Shown here piece by piece: positions 1 through 11,834 of a stretch of 64,000 nucleotides of DNA. This DNA is from Saccharum officinarum (lineage: Eukaryota > Streptophyta > Magnoliopsida > Poales > Poaceae). The stretch's first letter is position 1. Every line of letters begins with the position of its first letter. The stretch spans positions 70,573,394 through 70,637,393 of the forward strand of contig CM036201.1 in the NCBI GenBank assembly GCA_020631735.1, read 5' to 3'. The notes beneath the pieces were generated by a model, which did not search any database, was not told the DNA's origin, and saw only the letters and a program-made list of their open reading frames with translations. A program made the translations under genes and the position numbers.

Positions 1-362
1 CTATAGCTAGTAGGTCACAGGAAATCACCTGACTTCTACCGGTCTAAGCCAGCTAAGCATTGACTAGACTGCAGATACCAGGGTAACAAGGACATGGTAT
101 ACAATGGTAAACAAGGTATAATGTAGTAACTGTTGCAAATAACTCCTAAACTTAATGCATCAATTAAAGTAGAACATTAATTAAATGTTTTGCAAACCGA
201 GGGAGAAAAATGCTCCGGGGCTTGCCTTTTTCGAAAGAGCTCGGACGATGGTCGGGGCACTATGGAAGATCCTCACTGACCTCCTCGTTTGACTCGGGCA
301 CCTCCTGCTCTTGTACCTCAGGCTGCTCTTCCGGCTCCTCGGGAACTACTACCGAGATTCCT
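1..362 (-). repeat. LTR-retrotransposon fragment, window edge
   Basis: Read on the minus strand, the first 60 bases match, with substitutions, the plus-strand stretch at about 5775-5845 (shared core GGTGATTTCC downstream of an ATGCTTAGC motif), so the same LTR-element family occurs here twice in opposite orientation. About 247-360 reads on the minus strand as a short Glu/Pro-rich open stretch ending at a stop, which may be the acidic tail of a retroelement protein. No domain is recognisable. The element continues beyond the window. Confidence 0.4.
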
Positions 363-2646
363 TTATGTGATCTTGTATGATGCAGATGCATAAGTGCTCA
401 TGCATAGGTGCATTAGAGAGATGACATGGAATGATCATGATGAATATAATGTAGAAGAACAAATTTACTTTATTGGATAGATTAGAAATACAACTCTTCT
501 ACAAGGTAGTCAATATCTTCCAAGAACATGTACTACTAAACTACTACTACTACAACCACTTACTACATACCAAGTCACCACAGCAAACTAAGATGCTTCA
601 AAGATACACCAAAGCAAACATTATTAACTAAACATACATTAAAAGGTTAATTAAACCCTAATTGAAACTAGGTTTGAACAACAACATCTATTTTTACAGC
701 AAGGAAAAATCTTAGAAAATTACAGTGGCTTACTACCATCTAACATAGCATGTCACAAAAATTTTGTTACATTTGGACTAATAGAACTGCCTACACAAAA
801 AAGACAAACTGCAGGATAGAAATGCCCTGTAAAATAGTTTGTACTACGAAAAGTGTCAAACAATAGATTTAAACACTTTTCAACAATCTACACAGTAAAT
901 AATCACTGTACAAAAATTATCACATGTATGTTTTATTCATAATTTTCTCTCTATCAAAACTAACAAATCTAGGCCACAAATAGCACTTGAACTACACATC
1001 AAAAATTTTACACAGAACATGCATGGCATATATTTTTCCCAGAAACTACATCACAAAAGAAAACTACTGCAAGTGGAACCATATTTTTCTGAGCAATAGT
1101 GGATTTACTATTTATTTTCTTGGCTAAATAGCAATTACAAGAATTAAATCAAGCTCCACATAAAAGTATCACAAAACTGACATGCAATATTTTTACATCA
1201 TAGATCTACTCATAAGGATCAGTACAAAATTTGTTTCACCATTTTTGGAGCCAAAATGTGTACACAAACATTTTTCCAACTAATTCTGTTCTCAAATAAC
1301 AAAAGAAAATAGAAACCAATTTTTTTCATTCCCACTGGGCCGGCCCGCGAGAACGACCGGCCCACGGCCGCTCTTGGTCTGAGCCAACCGCGTGGGAAAA
1401 AGGGCGAGCTGGCCCGCTCGGTCTCCCGGCCCAAGGCCGAAAACGGTCCACGGAAGCCGAGGGGGAGGGAAAGGAGGACAGCCACGCCGACGCTCTGGAC
1501 CGCGGCAGCGTGGCGGTGCGGCGGTCGCTAACGGCCAGCGGCCGTCTTCGGTCATGAGCGGGCGAGACGCGGTGCGCACGAGGACCGTGAGGAAAAAGCG
1601 AATGCGGTGATGTTGTTCAAGGGAAGAGAGGAGGAGCGAAGCAAGGAGGTCGGCACGGCCACGGGCTCCGACGAGCACCGACGGCCCTTCCGGCCCTCAC
1701 CTTGGCGAAACAGCGGTGCCGGAGGTGGGCTACGTCGAGGCGAGGCTCGTGCAGAAGCTTGCGGAGCTTCGGCCGAAGGCAAGACGGCGCAGGCGAGCTC
1801 GGAGGCTGCGGCAATGGCGGGCGGCTGCACGGTGGCGAGGATCGTGGCGGCGTTCGGAAATGAGAGGCGCGTGGGGAGAGCGGGGCAGGCACGGGGGTTA
1901 AAGCGCGGTCGGGAGCAAATCCTGGACACGATTCCGTCCCAGTGCAGGGGCTCCTACCGGCACGGCGCGCGGGTGCAGGCGGGCGAGCGGCGTGCGCCCG
2001 GTCCACAGGACCGTGGACGCGTGCGGGAGCACGGGCGCGAGCGCGGGCTGGGCCGGGCTGGCTTGCGCTAGCGGGCCAGAAGCGAGGCGCCGGCCCACCA
2101 AGGCGAAGAAGAGTTTTTCTTTTTATTTTTCAATTCTTTTTCAAGATTTTCAAAAGGCAGCAGCTTTAAATCGAATTTGGAGCAAGAAAATGTCATTTTC
2201 TAGAAATGGCTCAAAAAGAAAGTTGCTTAAAATTTAATTCTCTACAACTTTTATTAAGGGACCAACTAAAAATTCCCAACAGATTTTGAATTGGAAAGTA
2301 AAAGCTAAATAGGGAGGATTTTTGACCTTTTTCAATAATATTTTCAAAAGCAAATTTTGTCAAAAGTTCGAATACAAACTTTGCTCCAAAATTGTGCTAA
2401 ATAATTCTAGATGATTTACAATTATAGTCACATATGTTCTATTAGCCTGGCAAGCATAATTAGGACAAAAATAACTCTAAACAAGTGTATGCAACATTCA
2501 TATTTCACGAGCATGTTTCCTATGTTTCAAAGCATCGTTTCAGTTATTATTTAACATAATTAGGCATGTATGATTATGATGCTTGATGATGCATAATATG
2601 CATGATTTGCAGTGCCTAAATGCTTGCGTAACACCGGGGTGTTACA
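363..2646 (-). repeat. LTR-like sequence, right end TGTTACA at 2646
   Basis: On the minus strand this starts TGTAACACC and continues as long AT-rich sequence with a GC-rich block (about 1338-2110), a composition typical of long gypsy LTRs. The palindromic GTAACACC/GGTGTTAC at 2628-2646 marks a likely LTR terminus. Reading frames of 60-150 codons occur on both strands of the GC-rich block, but none resembles a protein and they overlap each other. The inner boundary was not found, so it may be LTR plus adjoining leader. Confidence 0.45.
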
Positions 2647-4380
2647 CCGGAACCCACCCGCGCACTGCTGCACCATGGTCGTCCCGCCATAACTGCCGGC
2701 GACCTATCTTCGGTGAACCCTAGGTCACTTTAGCCACACCACCCGATGCAGATCAACGTGAGGAGTGTAGTGGTGCACTTCTCCTCGCCGGATTCCTCAC
2801 CTGCGGCGAGCTAGCACCGGTCGAGCGTCTCCCCTATTTCTGTGTGGCTGACGAGTGGGGTCAGCTGACCTCTGGGTCCGTGTGTCAGCGACTGTAGCTA
2901 GGGTTTCTCTTTTATTCTTTTTGAGAAATGCTTGTGATGTTTGAAAAATCATATCTATTTGTAGAAAAATTCAAAAATAGTAAATGAGGACTTTTTGGAA
3001 TCCTTAGAAAATAACCTATGCAGTGGAATAATAAAATGTCAGTGGTTAGTAGAAAGTTTTCACTGTTTTTATTTATTCTTGTTAATTAAGGTATTTCTAG
3101 GAGAAATTCATATCTTGGTTTGTACTGCTCCTTTTGCTACGACATTTTTGTGGTAGGCTGGTCATGATTTACGTAAGCAGTGATAAAAATTTGAGGGTCA
3201 GTGCATGCCTGATGATTTAGTTATGAATTTCCTTTGAATAAATAGTAATACCTTGTAAGAATTTTAATGGCTAAAATATGGATGCTATGAGTATAAAGTT
3301 TATTGTGCAGTATTCTAGAGTGATGAGAGAGATAAGAAAAATATAAAAATCTGTTGTTTGACACTTTTTACTAGGCCAAATTAATTATGCCATTTAATTC
3401 ATATCTAGCTTGTGCTTTTCTGTAGAAGATGCTATGCATATTCAAATGCCATGAAATTTGTACAGTAGCCTAGTTGGAGTATGTGGGTGCCACTGTAGTT
3501 TTTCTGGAATTTTTTGTGCACTTTTGCTATATGTTCAAAATTCCACATAATTATCCAAATAAATTAATAAAGGTTATTGAATGAAAGAATTAAACTTGAC
3601 CATCGTGGTTCCTAGTGTTTTCTTGGTGTACATATATTGTTGCTAACTTTGTTGGTACTTGGAAGTCACTTCTAAGATGTAGTTAAATATTAATTCCTTA
3701 TAATTCCATTTCTGTGGCTGCTGGAACAGTTTTTAGAATTAAACAATTTGAGTACTGATAATGATATTTGTTGTGAATCTTCATATTGACAAAGTTATTG
3801 ATAACTTGATTATCTTGCTTGTGTTAAAATTTTAGGGTCATAGGCCTTTTGTTTTGAGAGTTATAGCTGTTCAAATTTAGAAGTTTGAACTGCTTGCTCT
3901 CTAGAATTTTCTGGACAGTTTAGAAAGATTGCTTTGCTTGAGATAGTTAATGGCTGAATCATGCAAAATCATCTATAAGAAAGTTGTAGAACTCCAGATA
4001 TGGTTAATTTACGTGGCTGCTACCCAGCAGTCCAGAAAAATGCTTGTTGTGTTGTGTAACTTGCTTGATGCATGTGATGCTTGTTGATTAGCTTAGGCTA
4101 ATTACAATAATTTTCTAGTTGCAGGTTTTAGGTCCTCACCATTGATGAACATTTGTATCTTAGGTTGTCAAAATGGGGTAAGTGTGTGTCTACTTTTCTA
4201 GAGAGGAGATATGCGCCTATTCGGTAAACGAAATTAACTTTCATATGTCCTAAAGAATATATGGACTACCATGCTTAGCATAAGCATCTCCTCATGTCAT
4301 CCTAATATTTCATACTATGTGCATTCCTAGTATTTCATACTTGAGTCTTTCATGTTTAATGCACTAAGTATAGGGGTTGT
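2647..4380 (+). repeat. LTR-like sequence, no coding content
   Basis: GC-rich for about 250 bp and then AT-rich with many short T/A runs, without any credible reading frame. It resembles the 5' half of a long plus-strand LTR, perhaps the same element as 5600-7089 interrupted by the insert at 4381. That continuity is inferred from composition and position; no target duplication was found. Confidence 0.3.
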
Positions 4381-5230
4381 TGTTGGTATTTCATAACGCA
4401 TACAGAAATAATCCACAAGTGGTATTTCATAACGCATACAGAAATAATCCACAAGCGCACAGAATTACCGTTGTAGCATTTCACCTGAAAGTATTCAGGT
4501 TATCATATTTCCACATGGAACGGATGTGTAAGAGTCTCTTAGCTAGTTGACCTAAGAAAACAAGAAGAAAGACAACTCGGGTAGCGAGGTTTTCTAGGGA
4601 TAGAGATCCTAAGCTAAAATAGCTATGCCACTATAGACTTGCTTTAGGCACCGGATAACACTTGGTCTACCAAGCGTTGCTAGCCCACGGCTCTACGCTG
4701 AACTACACATGGGGGATTACAAGGGACAGACAGGGCTATCACCACTTGTCGCCTACCCCTCAACCATATGGCATGAGGCAAACGAAGGCAGCCTCTAGCC
4801 TAGATACCATATGTCTACGCTATCGACTACTACTCTAGCGCCATACAGGGTTATCTGTCTTTATCAAGAGCCCTCTACTAGAGTATCCACCACAGGGATA
4901 GACGATGAACCTGCAAGTAAATAGTAAACAAGGCTAACTTAAAGTAGAACTCACCACCGAAGATAACACATGAACCTTTGCACTTCAAGTAGTACTAGGT
5001 CCGTCGAGGTACAAGTGAAGAGAGGGAGCTGACATTCCTGGCATTCCTTCCGATACAAATGGAGGTAGCCGACAACCCCGGTACTTCTCCAACTCTTTCT
5101 CTTCCTCACTCACTCCCTAAACTAGACTAGCTAGAGAGCTAAAATATGAGTAGAGCTCCTCTCTCTACTTGTCACATTGTGTCACCCTTGTCTTGTGTAC
5201 CCTCCAAGTGTTGAATGATTTGTGTGAGAG
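4381..5230 (-). repeat. Minus-strand LTR fragment
   Basis: Starts TGTTGGTATTTC on the plus strand, so on the minus strand it ends GAAATACCAACA. Just inside lies the minus-strand motif GCTACAACGGTA followed by TGTGCGCTTG. The same terminal signature appears in plus orientation at 27695-27760, so the two are related LTR ends pointing opposite ways. The far end of the fragment was not located. Confidence 0.45.
4385..4456. repeat. 36-bp perfect tandem duplication
   Basis: Two adjacent copies of a 36-bp unit beginning GGTATTTCATAACGCATAC, offset exactly 36 bases (4385 and 4421), immediately inside the LTR end. It is a local duplication of the LTR terminus. Confidence 0.9.
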
Positions 5231-7089
5231 CTCTCCCCCTTCTTATATAGTGGCTTGTGGTTGGTTTGCGGGAGATAAAATAGGAAACCATCGCAAACCA
5301 CCTCTAGGTGTCATAATGGAACCACCAGCGTGAGGTGGGCCCGTGGGTGCGGCCGCACCCTGGTTGGCCCCGCTCGCCATCGCCTCGCTCTGGTGGGCTC
5401 TGGGCTGGGCCTGGACCTCCTCCACGTGGGTGGTTCGGTCTAGGTATTTGCGTAGGTCAGACTTCTTCATATTCCTTGGTGTAGAATCTATGTTTACGCT
5501 TTCCTATTTGTGCATTTTGACTTGTTTTCATATGTATTCCATGTATGTGTCCTACAAATACACAATTCACCAAAACCTATGGAAATCATTAGTTTAAAAC
5601 CCTATTACTAGGTTTGGTTTTGTTTTTGATGAATTTTATACAAATGTTTGCGGTATAAAATAGTAGTTAAGGACTGCCAATAGTTGTTTGGAACTGTTGT
5701 TGCATATATGTACCTTCCTTGTCCACTATTATATCTTATGATCCCTATTAGATCTAGGATCAAAACCAATGCTTAGCCATGCTTAGTCCGGTAGAGCGGG
5801 TGATTTCCGATCACCTGCCAGATAGGTATTTGACTAGACATGGTTAACTATATTTGCTATCGTGGAAATAAACCATATGTTAAGGATAAATGGGGACCAG
5901 GCGGGATGTGTTGTTGATATTCCCATCTGTGTTGGTTATGGACCGAAGCATTGTTGGACATCAGTCGAGATTGAATGCAGCCTCACACTTAGCTAGAAGG
6001 ATAAGTCATTTCGATCGCGAAGCCTAGTAGCTCTATTTGGGCTAGGAATCTGGGATGTATGTCGCACATGCTGGAGGAAGGAAGGATGTGTGAGGACACG
6101 GTTTGACCAAGGGCAGGCAAGGCCTGATGCATAGGGGCAACTGGTTGGTCCCTAAGTATGCGGCTCAGCTCAGAACCGTGAGAGAACTCAAATAATACCA
6201 ATGGTGACCAATAGCTGCCCTTACAAAGCAAGCCGGGTTTGTGTGGGAAAATTTCACTAGTTGGTTTAGAATCAATTCAAATCGCCCTCTCTCCTAGATA
6301 GTGAGAAACTTGACTATTCTTCCTTCGTCGTAGTAATGTGATTATGGAACATGTTGATGGTTATAACGATGGAAAGGCCAAATATGATAAGGTTATTATT
6401 GATCACTTAGTCTTAATCAAGTGATTGCTCTAGTACAGGTGCTAATCTAGAGATGCCTAAATAAATTGGTTTTAACTCGATGGTAAAGCTATTATATGCA
6501 AGTTATGTACTTAAGCTTTTATGCAAAATGTTGTTAAGCTAGCTCCATCGATAAAGCCTTGCATGATCCTTGAGAGTCACCTTGTTTTGGTTTGTGATGG
6601 GTAAGTCTAGCTGAGTACATTCTCGTACTCAGGGTTTATTTCCTCTTGTTGCAGATGGAAATATGTTCTATGGCTACTGCAAGAATTGCTTCTATCCCAC
6701 TGTGGATGACAAGTAAGACCATGGGCACGGTCCTTATCTAGTTCCTATCTATGTTGCTTTTGTTGGTCATGACCATGGACTGGCACTATACTTGAACCAA
6801 GTGTGTGTATGTGGGATGTTTCGAACTAGTTGCTTCCGCTACTTTTATCGAACTTAGTATTGTAATAACTCTATGTTAAACTCTGATGTATGTTGAACTA
6901 TGTGCGAACTTTATGTAACATGTGATGTGTGCTTGCTGAACCCTATATGATCTTGGCTGTATGTTGAAGTTTGAAATACCTCGTGATTTCATGGACTATC
7001 AGATTTATATGGGCTCAAGTGCGAAAGTATAACTGTCTTGGCAGCTATCATTGTACTTATGCTCGTATAAATTGGACGGTTCTATCACA
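5231..7089 (+). repeat. LTR-like sequence ending ATCACA at 7089
   Basis: AT-rich, non-coding sequence. It contains the ATGCTTAGC...GGTGATTTCC module also seen inverted at the window start, and a GAGTACATTCTCGTACTCAG hairpin-like motif near 6615 of the kind common in grass gypsy LTRs. The right end TCTATCACA fits an LTR CA terminus but its partner end is not identified. The few 60-85 codon frames look accidental. Confidence 0.4.
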
Positions 7090-9700
7090 ACCAGGGCCAT
7101 CCCATTAGTGCCACCAGCTATCGCCCATATGAGTAGGGGGTCAATGGTGGATGATGAGTTCACTCCGCCTCTGGGACAATAGTCGCACCAACTTTGCCTA
7201 CATTCGAGGCCTCCGTCTCGACCACGCCTACCGCTGCTGCAGCGTCAAAGTAGTCTTCTGCCATGGTTGGCAAACATGTCAGGAGAGAAAGGCGTCGAGC
7301 CACAGTCACCGTAGCCCCGCTACGGCTTGACGAACGACCTAGCCATATGGGTGGGTTCACGAAGCCTAATGGCTTTGCAATCACACACACGAGAGGAGGT
7401 TCCCTGCAACAAGAATCCCTTAAGATGAATAAACCAAACAACCTAGGCATCATAGCTAAAGAAAGATTTGGGGGGCAATGTACCTGTTGGAGCGGCTTAC
7501 AAAAGAGGGGATGATGAGTCTCGTCACACCTCTCTCTGGAAGCGAAATCGCAACTAGGGTCATCATGGCTAACATCGTGGGACTAGAAACCGATGAGTTG
7601 TTCTGGGCCATGATGACGGTGTCTGCTCCGCCATGAGGTGACCATCAATAGCGCCTACTCCCTCAGCCCCAGCGGGCTTCTAGCAAGGCAATGAGATCAC
7701 AGGGCGCTCGGCTTCTGCATCCAACAAGTGCCGGGAAGGGCTTAGTCCCTCCCCATCTTGCGCCCTCAAAATAGAGGAATGACCCTCACAACCAATCTCA
7801 AGCCCTTCACCTGCAAAGGACTCCTCACTCACACCTTTCTCACAACTGGACGCCTTCAGTCTGACCAAGGATGGGCTGGTCAGGACTGGGGATGAAAAGC
7901 CATGACCATCGTCATCGATGGCACAAGGATGGTTAAAACTTGGCCCTATAGTGGCAATGAAGCCAAATGCTTTCGCATGGCCCCGTCCTCATCCATGGCA
8001 CATGCCACGCAATTACCACTGCTCGACCCGGCCCATTACCATACCTTTGGGATTCATCAAGGGCATGTCTGAGGACCTCCAAGTCCTCATTGTCACGCTT
8101 AGAATCCCCACTTTCATTGGCATCATCAACATCCAATGGTGAGGCTCCTCACCTTTGGTGCTCCGCCTTTTCACACAACTTTCCTCAGCGGAAGGCACTT
8201 CTGTTCATTGGTGGCTACCTTCTCCAGGGTGTCACGCTCGGTGCCCCAGGGACGAGAAATGTGGAAGCATGAGAGGAACGATGGAATAGGCTACTAGAAC
8301 AAGCCACATCAACACTCATGTGACTAATGCCAACCTTGGATAGGTGGAAAGACGCGAGAAGAGGCGACTCACCAGGTCAGCACAATGGCTCCCCAAGAAC
8401 GCCACAATGGCATTCTCAGTCACAACAATAGTCCTTGTGCCAACCAGCCCGGCCACCCACTCCATGACTGCATCAGACTTGAGCTCCTCCGGAACCTCAT
8501 GGGTTTGATCCTCAACTCTGATATAGTCACATAGAAGGTGAGCCCACCACTTCAGCCATTCGACTTGTCGCTCGACCATGGTCCAAAGGACCACAACCAC
8601 ATTTAGGCCAACCAACACTCAGCCCTCGAGAACCTCCAAGATCTCTGCCACCCTTGCCAATTGCTTTTTGTTGCACACCCAACCCTAGGAGGCCAACCTC
8701 ATGGGGGTGTCAGAAAAAGAAGGGAAGGCAGCGAAGGTGTCGTCGAGTGTTTAAAACCAATTTTCGTGCCAGCCGGAGTTCGAACTCCACAACAGCAGAC
8801 ATAGATAGAGGTTGGACACCCCAGGACATGTCTGGATGTTCATTCCACCCATAAGGGCAAGTGCTCCACTATTAGAGCCCTGCACCCACCGGCTCTTGAC
8901 CTCAAAGTGCCTCTAGAAGAGGTCCTTATTGGGTTCGATCCTGAGGAAGGCCTCATAGACAATCATGAAGCCTGCTAGCTACAGCAAGCCATTAGGAGGG
9001 ATATGCTATAGTTGGATGCCATGCGCCTGGAGAAATCCCCATAGAAAATCTGACACCGGCATCCCAAACCCATGCTCATGGAAATTGGTTGAGGACACTA
9101 TTTCCCCGGGTCGTAGGTTGGGCAGCACCTCACCGGTAGTGGCCCTCCATTTGGCAACCCCCTTCAGCAGGAGAAGACCCTCACTGACGAGCAGCAGCAG
9201 CCTCACCTCTGTCACCATCGAAGGTACCCATTCACTCATCCTATGATGCAAGAGAGGCGCTGCACAAGGACAAGGGTAGAAGGAACGACAAAGGGCAGCG
9301 ATGCTAAGCAACCACAAACAGCAATGCACCTCCAAGGTTAATCTCTTAAGTTTGATTCCCTTTCATCCCTCTCTCAATTACGACATACAACAATGGAAGG
9401 CGAGAACAAGGTAAGGGAACTTGAGCTAAGGGGGTGGTTTATCTGGCAGCATCATGGGCTGCAAACTGCGCCCACGCAGAGTCCGCTCTAGGACAGGCCC
9501 CATGGACCCTCGACAAATGAGCCACCATGCCACAACAACATGCATGATGTGAGGGGGTTGTGGTCATTGTATTGCCACCACGAGGCCCCCAGGCAGACAC
9601 GTAGCAACTCCTCTTCAGGATCTTTGCGTTGAGTTACACACATATACCCGATACAAGGTATACCGAACAACTTAATTACATGCATTCTCCAGTCTCCAAC
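7090..9700. other. Unassigned, degenerate sequence
   Basis: About 2.6 kb of moderately GC-rich sequence with only short frames. The longest is 108-109 codons on the minus strand at 9006-9335; a 100-codon minus frame at 8316-8618 is rich in Val/Leu/Trp and matches nothing I recognise. It lies between LTR-like blocks and is probably the decayed interior of a retroelement, but no gag, protease, RT or integrase motif survives. Confidence 0.3.
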
Positions 9701-11075
9701 TTATAGTTGAAACATCATTGACCATAAAATAGGTTTTGAACAAGCAACTACTAACAACACTAATACCCTACCTAACTACTATCTTCAGTCTAGGTTACAC
9801 CTCATGTCGCTTGTCTACGCATGAGGTTACACGCAACTTATTTTGGAGGCACGCCTAAACTACCTGCAAAACAACTTAACGGCTGCACCGTGTGTACATT
9901 TTGTACTCGCAGGACTTAATTCCAACACATAGATATTTGGTGGATGCATAGGTAATTATTAGGTATTTCTACATTTGCAAGAAAGCAATGATGTTCATTA
10001 AAAGTATGATATGCTCATGATCCATTTAAAGTTTTAACATTAAATAGATGTAGTATTCTAAAGGGTGATTAGCACACAGTGGTTCCATTATCATCATGTC
10101 CCATCATTACAGTACCATGGGTATAGAAAGTAGGAACAACCAAATGGTTCCATCCCAAGGAACTTTAGGCTTTAAAACTCTACAGAGGTGTACAACTGTA
10201 CTATCGGGTACCAATATTAGGGTACCCATGAGACACGAGTTAAAAGACATCAACCTTAGTCCATCTGGAACAATCATGAGCGTAGTTGTGGGCCAGTCCG
10301 GCCTAACTGAGGTAGTTTCTAGCTCGCCTGACCCCTCAGGCACCAGCTCTGCATCGCCTGACCCCTTGGGCATGGGACCAGCCTCGCACAACCCTCGGGG
10401 GTTAGAACTCCTCTCAGATAGAAGTGAAGGCCCCAAGAGGGGCCCACGCCCCCTCAACCACCATGGGCGTGCGCCTCTGACATAAAAGGAGGCGTAGGTA
10501 TGCCCTGACCTGACCCTCGATTGTGACCAGCCATCCCAAGGAGCTCATGTCACCATGACGTCAATAGGGTGGTCCTATGTCGCCAACTCCACGTACGACC
10601 TCTATCAGACGTCTACCGCTCTGCACTATACTTCCAACTCCAGCATGGCCTTCGTCGAATGAGTTCATTGACCATATCGTCCACCCTGGCAGTGTGGAGC
10701 GCCATGACTGACCTGCGACGCCTGAGCATAGGACCAGTGGAAGGGAAGGCTACAACGTGGGGATGTCCCCATCATCTACAGGACCATTAGGGCCCATCGG
10801 TAGGGGAAGGGGAACAATGCAGCTCCATGGCACCTTTCCCTCTCTTTTTTGTTTTTCTCTTATTTCTCCCTGCATCCTCTCTTGTCTATGTCTAGTCCTT
10901 CCCTTGAAGCTATAAAAGGGAAGGACCAGTACCTTTCTAGGGGGATCACGATCGGATGACCCTAGACACTCATGACCTCAACCCACAGAGACCTTGGAGC
11001 TCGTCCCTCTCTTGACCGTTTGTAACCCTACTACGAACTCAGTGTAAGTAACACGAGCAGCAGCTCGCAATTGGA
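9701..11075 (+). repeat. LTR-like sequence with a TATA box
   Basis: The second half has the composition of a plus-strand LTR: a 30-bp imperfect repeat of TCGCCTGACCCCT (about 10325 and 10355), then a TATA box and a leader. The 129-codon frame at 10096-10485 has no recognisable domain. Boundaries are not defined. Confidence 0.35.
10911..10919 (+). promoter_or_regulatory. TATA box of LTR-like sequence
   Basis: TATAAAAGG in a pyrimidine-rich setting, followed by a GC-rich leader; it is the best core-promoter match in the LTR-like block. Predicted only. Confidence 0.4.
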
Positions 11076-11834
11076 TGTTGGGAAATTTCATTCGAACCAG
11101 TATACTAATGTGAACTAGGGTTCCCGATCTTCCAAAAGGTTCTGATAACTCTCGATTTGGTAGAGTCACGACACAATTCGATCCGGCTTCCGAACAACTT
11201 GGTTCTGAACCCTGCAATCGCAGTACCACGACCCCTCTGGTTATCGACCAGTGTTGCATAGTCGACCTCACCAAGGAGGCTAAGTCCTTGCCTGCAAATC
11301 AAGGACACATGCAAGAACACAAAGGAATGCAACCAAATTGCAGATGAATGATTAATCTCACGATGTTGGGGTCTCTCAAACCGACGGCGACGGCGAAACT
11401 GTTGCCAACAGAATAATCTAATCATAACCTGAACCCTAATGAGAGTGGCAGCAACTGATTTAAAGAGGCTAGGGTCATGTAAGACCTATTGGACACACCC
11501 CTAATGGGTTCCAACTCGATACAAGGCCCAAAGACCAACATATGACGTCGCAGCACCGGGACAGATTCTGAATATCAACTTGCTCTGACAATTCCTGAAG
11601 ACTCTGGATGAATTTGGGCCTCCAACAAAAACCATTGTAAAGGTCTTCTCGTTAGCTTTCCATACATATAAAGAACGTCCAAATCCGAGCCTATATGCGA
11701 CCTGGGTGACCGTTTTAGTGCTGACTGCTCCTGGACTACGAGGCAAATTCGAACTCAACTTGGTTTGGGCCTCCATCTTTATTCGGGAGCCCTCGCTGGA
11801 CCTCCACGCCTCCAAGCCCTCCTCCATGTGTCTC
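11076..11834 (-). repeat. 3' LTR of the CRM-like element
   Basis: Directly downstream (minus sense) of the end of the polyprotein relic. The plus-strand left end is TGTTGGGAAATTTC, so the LTR ends TTTCCCAACA in its own sense. It is coding-poor and of ordinary LTR composition. The junction with the coding part is approximate, and no matching 5' LTR is present at the other end of the element. Confidence 0.55.

Noticed and set aside
1292..2237. Several overlapping reading frames of 60-154 codons in the GC-rich block
   Set aside because: Frames overlap on both strands, are Arg/Pro/Ala-rich as GC-rich DNA gives by chance, and lie inside an LTR-like block.
8316..8618. 100-codon minus-strand frame rich in Val, Leu and Trp
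   Set aside because: No recognisable domain, neighbours show no coding continuity, and several rival frames exist in the same stretch.
8760..8800. B-box-like GAGTTCGAACTCC suggesting a tRNA
   Set aside because: No A box at proper spacing and no cloverleaf; the motif is a short palindrome.
10096..10485. 129-codon plus-strand frame
   Set aside because: Lies in LTR-like sequence and overlaps a 116-codon frame on the other strand; low complexity from a 30-bp repeat.
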